DNA from: Burkholderiaceae bacterium
GTDB lineage: Bacteria > Pseudomonadota > Gammaproteobacteria > Burkholderiales > Burkholderiaceae_C
Direction: 5' to 3'
DNA: 64,000 nucleotides
Assembly: GCA_919902775.1 (NCBI GenBank)
Contig: CAKKRJ010000010.1
Span: 124,001 to 188,000 of the forward strand
Positions 44,903 through 56,126 of the stretch are shown piece by piece. The notes beneath the pieces were generated by a model, which was not told the origin of the DNA, did not search any database, and saw nothing but the letters and a program-made list of their open reading frames with translations. Each line of letters starts with the position of its first letter. Positions within the stretch are counted from its first letter, which is position 1. A program made the position numbers and the translations under genes.

Positions 44903-46215
44903 CCCCGATCATTTTGGCTTCGTTGATCTTTGGCATCATGCTGTGCCTGATGGTCATCCGCGTGCCCATTGCAGGCGCCATGTTCCTGGCGGGAACCGCC
45001 GGATTCATCCTGCAGACCGGCGTTCAGCCTTACCTGAACTTTTTGAACAACCTCGCATTTGCCCGATTGGCCAACTACGACCTGTCGGTGATCCCGCTGT
45101 TCATTCTGATGGGGCACTTCGCCACCCAGGGCGGCATCAGCAAGGCGCTGTTCCAGTTTGCCGCAGCCGTCATGGGCCGCTTCAAAGGCGGCCTGGCCAT
45201 GGGTGCCGTGCTGGCGTGCGGTGCATTTGGTGCCATTTGCGGCTCGTCGGTCGCCACGGCCGCCACCATCACGGGTGTGGCGCTGCCTGAAATGAAACGC
45301 CACGGCTATTCGGGTCGGCTGTCCACGGGCACGCTGGCGGCCGGTGGCACGCTGGGCATCCTGATTCCGCCTTCGGTGCCGTTGGTGATCTACGCCATCC
45401 TGACCGAGCAAAACATCGCCAAACTGTTTGCAGCGGCGATGATGCCCGGCATCATCGCCATGGCCGGCTACATGATCGCCATTGCCATTTATGTGCGCGT
45501 GGTGCCCGGGCAAGCCCCCGACCAGGAAGACCGTGAAAAGCTGACGCTGGAATCGCTCAAAGGCATCTTGCCCATCGCCACCATCTTCATCATCGTGTTC
45601 GGTGGCATTTACGCAGGCTTCTTCACGCCCACCGAAGGCGCTGCCGTGGGCGCCGCATCGACCTTTTTGGCTGCTTTGCTCAAACGCGAACTGACGTGGG
45701 ACAAATTCCTGCATTGCTTCCACGCCACAGCGCTCAGCTCGGCCATGATTTTCATGATCTTCATGGGCGCCGACGTGATGAACGCCTCACTGGCGCGCAC
45801 CCAGGTGCCCGGCCAATTGGCCGAGTTGGTCGTGTCCATGAACCTGGCCCCGCTGATGGTGGTGTCCGGCATCTTGCTGCTGTATGTGGTGCTGGGCGCC
45901 GTGATGGATGAACTGAGCATGCTGCTGCTGACCATCCCCATCTTTTTCCCAATCATCATGAAGCTCGACTTTGGCATGACCCCGGAGCACACCGCCATCT
46001 GGTTCGGCATCATGGTGCTGATGACCGTGGGTTTTGGCATGCTGGCACCGCCCGTGGGCCTGAACGTGTACGTGGTCAACGGCATGGCCAAAGACGTGCC
46101 GCTGAGCGAAAGCTACAAAGGCATCATGCCTTTCCTGATCAGCGACACCATCCGCACCTTGCTGCTGCTGTTCTTCCCTGGCATCTCACTGTTCCTGATC
46201 CAGTACCTGACTTGA
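44899..46215 (+). CDS. TRAP transporter large permease (DctM)
   Basis: LASLIFGIMLCLMVIRVPIAGAMFLAGTAGFILQTG...CGAFGAICGSSVATAATITGVALPEMKRHGYSGRLSTGTLAAGGTLGILIPPSVPLVIYAILTEQ. Confidence 0.95.
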   Translation: MTPIILASLIFGIMLCLMVIRVPIAGAMFLAGTAGFILQTGVQPYLNFLNNLAFARLANYDLSVIPLFILMGHFATQGGISKALFQFAAAVMGRFKGGLAMGAVLACGAFGAICGSSVATAATITGVALPEMKRHGYSGRLSTGTLAAGGTLGILIPPSVPLVIYAILTEQNIAKLFAAAMMPGIIAMAGYMIAIAIYVRVVPGQAPDQEDREKLTLESLKGILPIATIFIIVFGGIYAGFFTPTEGAAVGAASTFLAALLKRELTWDKFLHCFHATALSSAMIFMIFMGADVMNASLARTQVPGQLAELVVSMNLAPLMVVSGILLLYVVLGAVMDELSMLLLTIPIFFPIIMKLDFGMTPEHTAIWFGIMVLMTVGFGMLAPPVGLNVYVVNGMAKDVPLSESYKGIMPFLISDTIRTLLLLFFPGISLFLIQYLT

Positions 46216-46250
46216 GCCTCGGTCTGACCTGATCAGACCCTCTGTCCTGC

Positions 46251-46286
46251 AAAGCCTCCGAAGCCCCCGCCCCGGAGGCTTTTTTC
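46251..46286 (+). terminator. Terminator after the TRAP operon
   Basis: AAAGCCTCCG aagcccccgcc CGGAGGCTTTTTT. Confidence 0.82.
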
Positions 46287-46353
46287 ATGGCGAACTGGTT
46301 AGACTCAACACTGACCTGCAGCCCCAAATTTCACCCACTCTTGATCCCCCTCC

Positions 46354-46902
46354 ATGATGTTTGACCGCACCATCCGACATTGCCGCCAATGCGGTGCCCT
46401 GGTGGCCCGCCGCTTGCCGGACGACGGCGACACCCGTGAACGGGCCATTTGCACCGCGTGCCACACAGTGCACTACGAAAACCCGCTCAATGTGGTGGGC
46501 ACCGTGCCGTGGTGGGGCGATCAGGTCTTGCTGTGCCAACGCAACATCGAGCCGCGCAAAGGCAAGTGGACGCTGCCCGCCGGCTTCATGGAGCTGGGCG
46601 AATCCACCGCCCAAGGCGCAGCCCGGGAAACCACCGAAGAAGCTGGCGCACAATTCATCATGGAAGACCTGTTCACCGTGATGAGCGTGCCCCGCGTGGG
46701 GCAAGTGCACCTGTATTACCGTGCCCGCCTGACCAGCCCGGTGTTCGATCCCGGGTACGAGACCATGCAAGCGCAATTGTTCACAGAAGACGAGATTCCC
46801 TGGGATGAACTGGCCTTCAGAACCGTGAAAGAAACACTGGAACACTACTTTGCCGACCGGCGTGCTGGACACTTCGGCACGCATGCGTTCGACATCGCTT
46901 GA
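46354..46902 (+). CDS. NUDIX hydrolase
   Basis: GKWTLPAGFMELGESTAQGAARETTEEAGAQF (Nudix box); N-terminal CxxC zinc ribbon. Confidence 0.93.
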   Translation: MMFDRTIRHCRQCGALVARRLPDDGDTRERAICTACHTVHYENPLNVVGTVPWWGDQVLLCQRNIEPRKGKWTLPAGFMELGESTAQGAARETTEEAGAQFIMEDLFTVMSVPRVGQVHLYYRARLTSPVFDPGYETMQAQLFTEDEIPWDELAFRTVKETLEHYFADRRAGHFGTHAFDIA

Positions 46903-46940
46903 GGCTTAGGCCTGCAGGCCCGTTCAACAGGCCAACGACC

Positions 46941-48587
46941 TCACACGTCGATGGCTTGCGCCGACCCCGCCTGCTTGCGCAATTCAAACTTCTGGATCTT
47001 GCCGGTGCTGGTTTTGGGCAACTCGCCAAACACCACCGCGCGGGGCACCTTGAAGCCCGCCAGGTGCTGCTTGCAGTGCGCCACGATCTGCTCGGGCGTG
47101 GTTTGAGCGCCGCTTTTCAGCTCGACAAAGGCGCAAGGCGTCTCACCCCAACGGGCATCGGGCTTGGCCACCACGGCTGCGGCCAGCACATCGGGATGGC
47201 GGTACAGCATGTCTTCCACTTCGATGGATGAAATGTTCTCTCCCCCCGAGATGATGATGTCCTTGCTGCGGTCCTTGATCTTGATGTAGCCATCGGGGTA
47301 TTGCACCGCCAGATCACCACTGTGGAACCAGCCACCGGCAAAGGCTTCCTGTGTGGCCTTGGCGTTTTTCAGATACCCCTTCATGGCAATGTTGCCGCGG
47401 AACATGATCTCGCCCATGGTCTCACCGTCCTGCTGCACAGGCAGCAGGGTCTCGGGGTTGAGCACGCGCACGTCGCGCTGCAGGTGGTAGCGCACCCCCT
47501 GACGGGCGTTCAGACGGGCCCGCTCGCCAATGTCCAGCCCATCCCATTCGGCGTGCTGGGCGCAGACGGTGGCCGGGCCATAGACCTCCGTCAAACCATA
47601 CACATGGGTCAAGTCAAAGCCCATGGCTTCCATGCCCTCGATCATCGACGCCGGTGGCGCAGCCCCCGCCACCATGGCTTGGATGCCCGCCGGCACACCC
47701 GCCTTCATGGCCTGCGGCGCATTGACCAGCAGACCGTGCACGATCGGCGCACCACAGTAATGCGTGACCCCATGCTGCCGCATGGCCTCAAAAATCAGCT
47801 GTGCATCGACCCGGCGCAAACACACGTTCACGCCCGCACGCGCCGCCACCGTCCACGGAAAACACCAACCATTGCAGTGAAACATGGGCAAGGTCCACAA
47901 GTAAGTGGCGTGCTTGGGCATGTCCCATTCCAGGATGTTGGAGACCGCATTGGTCGCCGCCCCTCGGTGGTGGTAAACCACCCCCTTGGGGTTGCCGGTG
48001 GTGCCGCTGGTGTAGTTCAGGGCAATCGCATCCCACTCGTCGGCAGGCAGGCTCCAGGCAAATTCAGCGTCGCCCCCGGCCACAAAGGCGTCGTAAGTCA
48101 GCGCGCCCAGCGGCTCACTGGCGCCGCTGTACAGCGCGTCGGTCACATCGATCACCAGCAGGGGCCACTTGGCTTGGCGCAACGCCAAAGCTTGTTTCAT
48201 CACCCCGGAAAACTCAGGGTCCACGATCACCACCTTGGCCTCGCCATGGTCCAGCATGAAGGCCAAAGTTTCCGGGTCCAGCCGGGTGTTGAGCGCATTG
48301 AGCACCGCGCCCGCCATCGGCATGCCAAAGTGCGCCTCCACCATGGGCGGCGTGTTGGGCAGCATCACCGCCACGGTGTCGTTTTTGCCAATGCCCGCCT
48401 GCGCCAGCGCACTGGCCAGCTGGCGGCAGCGCCGGTAGGTGGTGGCCCAATCCTGGCGCAAATCGCCATGCACAATGGCCAAGCGGTCGGGATAGACCTC
48501 GGCCGTGCGCTCGATGAAAGACAGCGGCGACATCGGCGCATGGTTGGCCGGGGTTTGTGGCAGGTCTTGGTCGTAAATGGAGGTCAT
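46941..48587 (-). CDS. Acyl-CoA synthetase (AMP-forming)
   Basis: MTSIYDQDLPQTPANHAPMSPLSFIERTAEVYPDRLAIVHGDLRQDWATTYRRCRQLA...LNYTSGTTGNPKGVVYHHRGA; start ATG 48587, the track's extension to 50042 runs antisense to dnaG. Confidence 0.94.
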   Translation of the reverse strand: MTSIYDQDLPQTPANHAPMSPLSFIERTAEVYPDRLAIVHGDLRQDWATTYRRCRQLASALAQAGIGKNDTVAVMLPNTPPMVEAHFGMPMAGAVLNALNTRLDPETLAFMLDHGEAKVVIVDPEFSGVMKQALALRQAKWPLLVIDVTDALYSGASEPLGALTYDAFVAGGDAEFAWSLPADEWDAIALNYTSGTTGNPKGVVYHHRGAATNAVSNILEWDMPKHATYLWTLPMFHCNGWCFPWTVAARAGVNVCLRRVDAQLIFEAMRQHGVTHYCGAPIVHGLLVNAPQAMKAGVPAGIQAMVAGAAPPASMIEGMEAMGFDLTHVYGLTEVYGPATVCAQHAEWDGLDIGERARLNARQGVRYHLQRDVRVLNPETLLPVQQDGETMGEIMFRGNIAMKGYLKNAKATQEAFAGGWFHSGDLAVQYPDGYIKIKDRSKDIIISGGENISSIEVEDMLYRHPDVLAAAVVAKPDARWGETPCAFVELKSGAQTTPEQIVAHCKQHLAGFKVPRAVVFGELPKTSTGKIQKFELRKQAGSAQAIDV

Positions 48588-48701
48588 CAAAATTCTTGAA
48601 ACTGTGGGCAAGTCCGATTGGAGGGCGCTTGCCTGACCCCAGGCTGAAATCCGACGCCCTTCGGCGCGTTCGGACCCAGCCTTATCGGCGAAAATACCCG
48701 G

Positions 48702-50849
48702 ATGGCCATCCCCCAGTCTTTCATTCAGGAGTTGCTGTCCCGCGTCGACGTGGTCGACGTCGTGGGCAAATACGTGCAACTCAAGAAAGGCGGCGCCAAC
48801 TTCATGGGCCTGTGCCCTTTCCACGGTGAAAAGTCCCCCAGCTTCAGCGTCAGCCCGACCAAGCAGTTTTTTCACTGCTTTGGCTGCGGCAAAAACGGCA
48901 ACGCCATCGGTTTCCTGATGGAGCATGCGGGCATGACCTTCATCGAAGCCGTGAAAGACCTGGCCCAGCAAACCGGCATGCAGGTGCCCGAAGAACAGCA
49001 ATCGCCCGAAGACCGCGCCAAAGCAGCCGCCCAAAAAGCCAAACAGGACAGCCTGAGCGATGTGCTGGAAAAGGCCGGCAACGCCTACCGGGAACAACTC
49101 AAGATCACGCCCCGCGCCGTCGAATACCTCAAAGGCCGGGGCTTGTCGGGCCAGATCGCCAAGCGCTTTGGCCTGGGCTACGCGCCCGAAGGCTGGCGCA
49201 GCCTGGCCAGCATCTTCCCGCAATACGACGACCCGCTGCTGGCCGAAAGCGGCTTGGTCATCGTCAACGAAGAAGACGACAAACGCTACGACCGCTTTCG
49301 CGACCGCATCATGTTCCCGATCCGCAACATCAAGGGCGAGTGCATCGGCTTTGGCGGGCGCGTGATTGGCAGCGGCACGCCCAAATACCTGAACTCGCCC
49401 GAAACCCCGGTCTTCCACAAAGGCCGCGAACTGTATGGCCTGTACGAAGCCCGCGAGGCCCTGCACAGCGCAGGCTACGTGCTGGTGACCGAGGGCTACA
49501 TGGACGTGGTGGCGCTGGCCCAGCTGGGCTTTGCCAACGCCGTGGCCACGCTGGGCACGGCCTGCACACCGGACCATGTGCAAAAACTCTTCCGCTTCAC
49601 CGATGCGGTGGTGTTCAGCTTTGACGGCGATGGCGCAGGTCGCCGCGCCGCCCGTAAAGCGCTCGACGGCGCCCTGCCCTACGCCACCGATGTGCGCAGC
49701 ATCAAGTTTTTGTTTTTGCCCGCCGAACACGACCCCGACAGCTATGTGCGTGCGTTTGGCCAAGAAGCCTTTGCCGAGCAAATCAAACAAGCCATGCCCT
49801 TGTCGCGCTTTTTGATCGAAGCGGCCAGTGCAGACTGCGACCTGCAAACCGCCGAAGGCCGCGCCCGCCTGTCCAGCCAGGCGCGTCCGCTGTGGCAACT
49901 GCTGCCCGAAGGCGCGCTCAAACAACAACTGTTGTCCGAACTGGCGCAACTGATCCAGCTGGAAACCAGTGGCCTGGAGCGCCTGTGGAGCCAGCAGGCG
50001 GCCAGTGAGCAACGCTTTGCCTCTGCAGGCCGTGGCCACCACAACGCCCCGGGTACGGCCTCATTCCCCCCCAGCGCCAGCTTCAGCGCAAATGCCGCAG
50101 CCCATGCCAACGCCGCCTTCCAGGCCGCCAGCGCGGGTGCCGACGAGTACCACTTTGAGCCCCATGCGCCACACCCTGGCGAGCCACCCGCCTGGGTTGG
50201 CGACAGCAGCTATGCCACGCACAGTTCAGGCGCACCCGCCTACGGCGGTTACCAAAACACCGGGGGCAACAACTGGCCGCGCAAAAACCCCAACTGGACA
50301 CCCAACAGCAAGTTTGGCAACAGCCGCTTCAAGCGCGAGCAGGCGCCCGTGTTCACCGGCCCCCGCACCGTGCCTGCCAGCCGGGCCGACCACGCGGCGC
50401 GCCTGTTGTTGGGCAACATGGCGTTGTGGGAAACGCTGGCCGGTGAAGACCATGCCATGCTCTGCGCCCTGCCTGCGCCACACGGGCCTTTGTTTGCCTG
50501 GCTCGAATCTGTGTTTCACGAGCAAGGGGCTTTGGGTTGGTCCACGTTGCACCATGACATGCAAGGCCAGGCTTTTTCCGAAGATGCCCACCGCTGGATG
50601 GCGCAAGACAAACTGAACGCCGTGGCCGGCAGCGAAGACGCCCCCCCGCCCGACCCACAGGAAGCCCGGCTGGAATTGCGCCGCCTGCTCACCATGCTGA
50701 TGATTGACCGACTCAAGCAGCTCGAAACCGAAGCCCTGAGCCAAGCCAGCACGGGCCAGGATCCCGAAGCCCAGCAACGCTGGCGCAGCCTGCACGAACG
50801 CCGCAAAGAGCTGATGGCAGCGGCTGCAGCCTTGCAATCCACGCCGTAA
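48702..50849 (+). CDS. dnaG: DNA primase
   Basis: MAIPQSFIQELLSRVDVVDVVGKYVQLKKGGANFMGLCPFHGEKSPSFSVSPTKQFFHCFGCGKNGNAIGFLMEHAGMTFIEAV (zinc-binding and Toprim domains). Confidence 0.97.
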   Translation: MAIPQSFIQELLSRVDVVDVVGKYVQLKKGGANFMGLCPFHGEKSPSFSVSPTKQFFHCFGCGKNGNAIGFLMEHAGMTFIEAVKDLAQQTGMQVPEEQQSPEDRAKAAAQKAKQDSLSDVLEKAGNAYREQLKITPRAVEYLKGRGLSGQIAKRFGLGYAPEGWRSLASIFPQYDDPLLAESGLVIVNEEDDKRYDRFRDRIMFPIRNIKGECIGFGGRVIGSGTPKYLNSPETPVFHKGRELYGLYEAREALHSAGYVLVTEGYMDVVALAQLGFANAVATLGTACTPDHVQKLFRFTDAVVFSFDGDGAGRRAARKALDGALPYATDVRSIKFLFLPAEHDPDSYVRAFGQEAFAEQIKQAMPLSRFLIEAASADCDLQTAEGRARLSSQARPLWQLLPEGALKQQLLSELAQLIQLETSGLERLWSQQAASEQRFASAGRGHHNAPGTASFPPSASFSANAAAHANAAFQAASAGADEYHFEPHAPHPGEPPAWVGDSSYATHSSGAPAYGGYQNTGGNNWPRKNPNWTPNSKFGNSRFKREQAPVFTGPRTVPASRADHAARLLLGNMALWETLAGEDHAMLCALPAPHGPLFAWLESVFHEQGALGWSTLHHDMQGQAFSEDAHRWMAQDKLNAVAGSEDAPPPDPQEARLELRRLLTMLMIDRLKQLETEALSQASTGQDPEAQQRWRSLHERRKELMAAAAALQSTP

Positions 50850-50872
50850 ATCAGCGCCGTATCAGCCCTGGA

Positions 50873-51640
50873 TCACTTGCCCAACATCTGGTTGAGCTTG
50901 TCGGCCTCAAAGGTTTCGCTGATCGCCGCATCACCGGGCATTTGCATCTGCTGCTGCGCACACAACTGCTCCAGGGCTTTCCAGATCATGGCAATCTGGT
51001 GTTCTTGCCCGGCAGCGTTGTCGATCAGGCCACGCAGTGCCTGGCTGACCGGGTCATCGTCTTGCGTGATGCCATAGGCCGTGAACTTGCGGTCTGTGCC
51101 CGACACATCGGCGCTCTCACCCACTTTGGAGGGAATGATGCGCGCCGGGATGCCCACCGCGGTGGCCCCGGCAGGCACCGGTTTGATCACCACCGCATTG
51201 CTGCCGATCTTGGCGCCGTCCCCCACTTCGAAGCCGCCCAGCACCTTGGCCCCAGCGCTCACCACCACATCGCGGCCCAGCGTGGGGTGGCGCTTGGCCC
51301 CTTTGTAGAGCGAAGTGCCGCCCAAGGTCACGCCCTGGTAAATCGTGCAGCCGTCACCAATTTCGGCTGTTTCGCCCACCACCACACCCATGGCATGGTC
51401 GAAGAAAACACGCTCGCCAATCTTGGCACCCGGGTGGATTTCAATCCCGGTCAAACCACGCGCGACATGCGAGATGAAGCGCCCCAGCCATTTGAAACCA
51501 TGGTTCCAGCACCAATGCGCCCGGCGGTGCAGCACTAACGCGTGCAGCCCCGGATAGCACGTCAAAACCTCCCAGGTGGTGCGCGCAGCAGGGTCCCGGT
51601 CGAGGATGCATTGGATGTCGGAGCGAAGGCGAGAAAACAT
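50873..51640 (-). CDS. cysE: Serine O-acetyltransferase
   Basis: [110 protein letters not shown]; start MFSRLR preferred over the upstream in-frame start at 51649. Confidence 0.94.
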   Translation of the reverse strand: MFSRLRSDIQCILDRDPAARTTWEVLTCYPGLHALVLHRRAHWCWNHGFKWLGRFISHVARGLTGIEIHPGAKIGERVFFDHAMGVVVGETAEIGDGCTIYQGVTLGGTSLYKGAKRHPTLGRDVVVSAGAKVLGGFEVGDGAKIGSNAVVIKPVPAGATAVGIPARIIPSKVGESADVSGTDRKFTAYGITQDDDPVSQALRGLIDNAAGQEHQIAMIWKALEQLCAQQQMQMPGDAAISETFEADKLNQMLGK

Positions 51641-51651
51641 AGGCTGCAAGT

Positions 51652-52383
51652 CTAGCGCTTGGCGCTGGCGGTCTGGATCATGGCTTTGGCCACCCCGCGC
51701 AGGATGTGGATTTCTTCCGGGCTCAAATCCGCGCGGTTAAACAACTGGTTCAGGCGCGGCATAAGCTTCTTGGGCGCGGCTGGATCCAGAAAACCAATGT
51801 CGGTGAGGGCCTGCTCCCAATGGCCGAGCATGCCCGCCACCTGCTGGGCATCGGCCTTGTCGGCGGGCGCCGTCAAGTTTTGCACCGGAAAACCACCCAA
51901 GGCCACACGCCAGTCATAAGCCAACACCTGAATGGCCGAGCCCAGGTTGAGCGAGCCAAACTGGGGATTGGTCGGAATCGACAAGGCCACATGGCAGCGG
52001 TAAACGTCTTCGTTTTTCATGCCAAAACGCTCGGAACCGAACAAGAACGCCACGCACTGCGCGGGCGCACCGGGTTGGGTCAGCTCGGCAAAGTGCGCCC
52101 GGGGTGAGCGGGTGGGCGGACCAAAGTCACGCGGCGTCATGGCGGTGGCACACAAATGCGTCACGCCCTCCAGGGCTTCGTCCAGCGTGGCCACCACGCG
52201 GGCCTTGGCCAGCACATCGTTGGCCCCGCTGGCGCGCTGGATGGTTTCTTCTTTGCGCAACACATTGGGCCAGCGCGGCGCGACCAGCACCAGGTCATCA
52301 AACCCCATGACTTTCATGGCTCGGGCAGCGGCGCCCACGTTGCCAGCATGGCTGGTTTCTATCAAGATGAATCGGGTTTTCAT
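51652..52383 (-). CDS. trmJ: tRNA/rRNA methyltransferase (TrmJ-like, SPOUT)
   Basis: [64 protein letters not shown]...[44 protein letters not shown]; divergent to suhB as in many proteobacteria. Confidence 0.92.
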   Translation of the reverse strand: MKTRFILIETSHAGNVGAAARAMKVMGFDDLVLVAPRWPNVLRKEETIQRASGANDVLAKARVVATLDEALEGVTHLCATAMTPRDFGPPTRSPRAHFAELTQPGAPAQCVAFLFGSERFGMKNEDVYRCHVALSIPTNPQFGSLNLGSAIQVLAYDWRVALGGFPVQNLTAPADKADAQQVAGMLGHWEQALTDIGFLDPAAPKKLMPRLNQLFNRADLSPEEIHILRGVAKAMIQTASAKR

Positions 52384-52532
52384 GCCCCGATTGTCCATGC
52401 TGAAAGCACCCTCGCCGAAGCAACACCTTCGCGTCATGACGCCAAAATGACGAACGGCCCCATTTTTCATGAGAAAATGCACGCTTCGCCGCCGCGATCG
52501 TGCGTAGGCCAGTCCAGTTCTTCACACAATTT

Positions 52533-53477
52533 ATGTCGTCCAATCTCCACCCCATGCTCAACGTGGCCATCAAGGCTGCGCGCGCCGCTGGCGCCATCAT
52601 CAACCGCGCCGCGCTCGACGTTGAAGCGGTTCGCATCTCGCAAAAACAAGTCAACGACTTCGTCACCGAGATCGACCATGCGAGTGAAAAAGTCATCATC
52701 GACACCCTGCTGACCGCCTACCCGGACCACGGCATCCTGGCCGAAGAATCGGGCAGCACGCATGGCAACCCGGCCGCTGACCACATCTGGATCATCGACC
52801 CCCTGGACGGCACGACCAACTTCATCCACGGCTTTCCTGTTTATTGCGTGAGCATTGCCCTGCAAGTGCGCGGCAAGATCGAGCAAGCCGTCATTTACGA
52901 CCCCACCCGCAACGACCTGTTCACGGCCACCAAAGGCCGTGGTGCGTTCATGAACGACCGCCGCCTGCGCGTGAGCAAACGCATCCGCCTGCAGGAATGC
53001 ATCATTTCCACGGGCTTTCCCTTCCGCAAGGGCGACAACTTCAACCAGTACCTGCGCATGATGGGCGACGTGATGCAACGCACCGCCGGTTTGCGCCGCC
53101 CCGGCTCTGCCGCCCTCGACCTGGCCTATGTGGCCGCAGGCTTCACCGATGGCTTCTTTGAAACCGGCCTGTCGCCCTGGGACGTGGCTGCAGGATCGCT
53201 GTTGGTGACTGAAGCCGGTGGCCTGATTGGCAACTTCACGGGCGAGTCCGATTTCTTGGAACAAAAAGAATGCCTGGCCGGCGCACCCCGCATTTACGGC
53301 CAGTTGGTTGGCATCCTGGGCAAGTTCAGCAAATTCGCCAGCGCTGGCGACAAAGCTGCCGTGCGCAGCGCAGTCGAGACCTTGAGCCGCGACCGGACTT
53401 CGGACAGCCACGACCCGGAGGCCGAAGCCCCTGATGCAGCGGCTGAAGGCAGCGAACCCAAAGACGCCCCTTTTTAA
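52533..53477 (+). CDS. suhB: Inositol monophosphatase family protein
   Basis: [27 protein letters not shown]...[25 protein letters not shown]...[39 protein letters not shown]. Confidence 0.94.
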   Translation: MSSNLHPMLNVAIKAARAAGAIINRAALDVEAVRISQKQVNDFVTEIDHASEKVIIDTLLTAYPDHGILAEESGSTHGNPAADHIWIIDPLDGTTNFIHGFPVYCVSIALQVRGKIEQAVIYDPTRNDLFTATKGRGAFMNDRRLRVSKRIRLQECIISTGFPFRKGDNFNQYLRMMGDVMQRTAGLRRPGSAALDLAYVAAGFTDGFFETGLSPWDVAAGSLLVTEAGGLIGNFTGESDFLEQKECLAGAPRIYGQLVGILGKFSKFASAGDKAAVRSAVETLSRDRTSDSHDPEAEAPDAAAEGSEPKDAPF

Positions 53478-53480
53478 ACC

Positions 53481-56126
53481 ATGACCGCGCTCGACCTGAG
53501 TGCCCACACCCCCATGATGGCCCAGTACCTGGGCATCAAGGCGGAGTTTCCTGACACGCTGGTGTTCTACCGCATGGGCGACTTTTACGAGTTGTTCTTT
53601 GCCGACGCCGAAAAAGCCTCCAGCCTGCTCGACATCACCCTCACCCGCCGTGGCCAGTCGGCCGGGCAGCCGGTGGTCATGGCGGGCGTGCCCTTCCATT
53701 CGGTCGAAACCTATCTGGCCCGCCTGATCAAACTGGGCGAATCGGTGGCCCTGTGCGAACAGGTCGGCGATGTGGCCACGGCCAAAGGCCCGGTCGAACG
53801 CAAAGTGGTGCGCGTGGTCACCCCCGGCACCCTGACCGACACCGAGTTACTGCCCGACAAAAGCGAAGCCATCTTGCTGGCCGTGCACCAGGCGGCCAAA
53901 AACCGCTGTGGCCTGGCCTGGCTGAGCGTCACGCAAGGCGTGGTGCATCTGGCCGAATGCGCGCAAGACGAGTTGGCCGACTGGATTGACCGCATCAGCC
54001 CGAGCGAGCTTTTGGCCAGCGCGGGCATGACACCCACGTTTGAGCAAAAACTGCGCGCCCTCAAAACCACCGGACGCGGCAGCTGGGCGCTGGCCCTGCG
54101 GCCCGATTTTCAGTTTGACGCAGGGCTGGGCCAGCGCAAGCTGCTGGAACAATTGCAAGCCGCATCCCTTGCCGCTTGGAGCGCCGATGCCCTGCCAGAC
54201 GCACACGCCGCCGCCGCTGCGCTCTTGACCTATGCCGAACACACCCAGGGCCGCAACCTGCCGCATGTGCAGCGGGTGCAGGTGCAGCGCTCGGACATGT
54301 TGATTGACCTGCCCGCCAGCACCCGGCGCAACCTGGAGCTGACCCAAACCCTGCGCGGCGAAGACGCCCCCACGCTGTTTTCGCTGCTCGACACCTGCAT
54401 GACCGGCATGGGCAGCCGCTTGCTCAAAAGCTGGCTGCTCAGCCCGCCACGCAACCGCCAAGCCGCCACCGACCGCCTGCAAGCCCAGGCCGTGTTGCGT
54501 GGCGACAGCGGCGCGGGGGCCTGGAGCAGCCTGCGCGAACAACTCAAGGGCGCGAGCGATGTGGAACGCATCACCGCCCGCACCGCGCTGCGCCAGGTGC
54601 GCCCGCGCGAGCTGGTGGCCCTGCGCCATGCGCTGGCGCGTGCGGCAGCGCTATCGACGCAATTGCAGGCACTCGGCCCCGAACCCGGCACCTTGCTGGC
54701 CGGCATGGCCCGCTGGCTGACACCGCCCACACATTGCTCCGACCTGCTGCAAATGGCGCTGCTTGAAGAGCCCTCCACCCTGGTGCGCGACGGCGGCGTG
54801 ATCGCCGATGGCCTGGACGCAGAGCTGGACGAGCTGCGCAACATTCAGACCAATTGCGATGCGTTTTTGCTCGACCTGGAAACCCGCGAAAAAGAGCGCA
54901 CCGGCATCAATAACCTGCGGGTGCAGTTCAACAAGGTGCACGGCTTTTACATCGAGGTCACGCAAGGGCAACTCGACAAAGTGCCTAGTGATTACCGCCG
55001 CCGCCAGACCCTGAAAAACGCCGAGCGCTTCATCACGCCCGAGCTGAAAACCTTTGAAGACAAGGCCCTGTCGGCGCAAGAGCGTGCACTGGCCCGCGAA
55101 AAGTGGCTCTACGAAGGCCTGCTCGACCAGCTGCAGCCCTATGTGCCCGCACTCACCGCTTTGGCTCAAGCCATGGCCAGCCTGGACGTGCTGTGCGCCC
55201 TGACCGAGCGCGCACTCACCCTGAACTGGTGCGCACCCGAGTTCAGCAAAGAGCCTTGCATCGAGATTCGCCAAGGCCGCCACCCGGTGGTCGAGGCGCG
55301 CCTGGCCGAGCTGTCGGGTGCCAGCTTCATCGCCAACGACACGGTGCTGGGCTCGCGCCAGCGTTTGCAGATCATCACCGGCCCCAACATGGGCGGCAAA
55401 TCGACCTACATCCGCCAGGTCGCACTGATCGTGCTGTTGGCCAGCATCGGCAGCCATGTGCCCGCCAGCCGTTGCCGCCTCGGGCCGATCGATGCCATCC
55501 ACACCCGGATCGGTGCGGCCGACGACCTGGCCAACGCCCAATCGACCTTCATGCTGGAGATGACCGAAGCCGCGCAAATTTTGCACAGCGCCACGCCCCA
55601 CAGCCTGGTGTTGATGGACGAAATTGGCCGTGGCACCTCGACTTTTGACGGCCTGGCCCTGGCCAGCGGCATCGCCACGCACCTGCACAACAAAACGCAG
55701 GCCTTTGCGCTGTTTGCCACGCATTATTTCGAGCTGACCGAGTTCCCCGCCACGCACACCGCCGCCGTCAACATGCACGTGAGCGCAGCCGAATCGGGTG
55801 CGTCCATCGTGTTCTTGCACGAGCTGCAACCCGGCCCCGCCAGCAAAAGCTACGGCGTGCAAGTGGCACGGCTGGCAGGCATGCCTGCGGCGGTGCTCAA
55901 CCACGCCCGCCATGCGCTCAGCGCGCTGGAAGCCGGTGCCAACGAAAGCCGCCAGCAGGTGGACCTGTTTGCTGCGCCGCCCGAGACCGAAGCCGCAGGC
56001 CCCTCGCCCGTGGAGGCGGCACTGGCCCAAATCAACCCCGATGCGCTCAGCCCCCGTGAAGCGCTCGACGCCTTGTATGCTCTGCAGCGTCTGATCCCCA
56101 AAGCCTCAAAAGACTTCCCAACATGA
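53481..56126 (+). CDS. mutS: DNA mismatch repair protein MutS
   Basis: [50 protein letters not shown]...[31 protein letters not shown]. Confidence 0.98.
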   Translation: MTALDLSAHTPMMAQYLGIKAEFPDTLVFYRMGDFYELFFADAEKASSLLDITLTRRGQSAGQPVVMAGVPFHSVETYLARLIKLGESVALCEQVGDVATAKGPVERKVVRVVTPGTLTDTELLPDKSEAILLAVHQAAKNRCGLAWLSVTQGVVHLAECAQDELADWIDRISPSELLASAGMTPTFEQKLRALKTTGRGSWALALRPDFQFDAGLGQRKLLEQLQAASLAAWSADALPDAHAAAAALLTYAEHTQGRNLPHVQRVQVQRSDMLIDLPASTRRNLELTQTLRGEDAPTLFSLLDTCMTGMGSRLLKSWLLSPPRNRQAATDRLQAQAVLRGDSGAGAWSSLREQLKGASDVERITARTALRQVRPRELVALRHALARAAALSTQLQALGPEPGTLLAGMARWLTPPTHCSDLLQMALLEEPSTLVRDGGVIADGLDAELDELRNIQTNCDAFLLDLETREKERTGINNLRVQFNKVHGFYIEVTQGQLDKVPSDYRRRQTLKNAERFITPELKTFEDKALSAQERALAREKWLYEGLLDQLQPYVPALTALAQAMASLDVLCALTERALTLNWCAPEFSKEPCIEIRQGRHPVVEARLAELSGASFIANDTVLGSRQRLQIITGPNMGGKSTYIRQVALIVLLASIGSHVPASRCRLGPIDAIHTRIGAADDLANAQSTFMLEMTEAAQILHSATPHSLVLMDEIGRGTSTFDGLALASGIATHLHNKTQAFALFATHYFELTEFPATHTAAVNMHVSAAESGASIVFLHELQPGPASKSYGVQVARLAGMPAAVLNHARHALSALEAGANESRQQVDLFAAPPETEAAGPSPVEAALAQINPDALSPREALDALYALQRLIPKASKDFPT

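Noticed and set aside
48588-50042. N-terminal extension of the 1033-aa minus-strand ORF across dnaG
   Set aside because: Acyl-CoA synthetase homology begins at ATG 48587; the remainder is antisense to dnaG with antisense-type composition.
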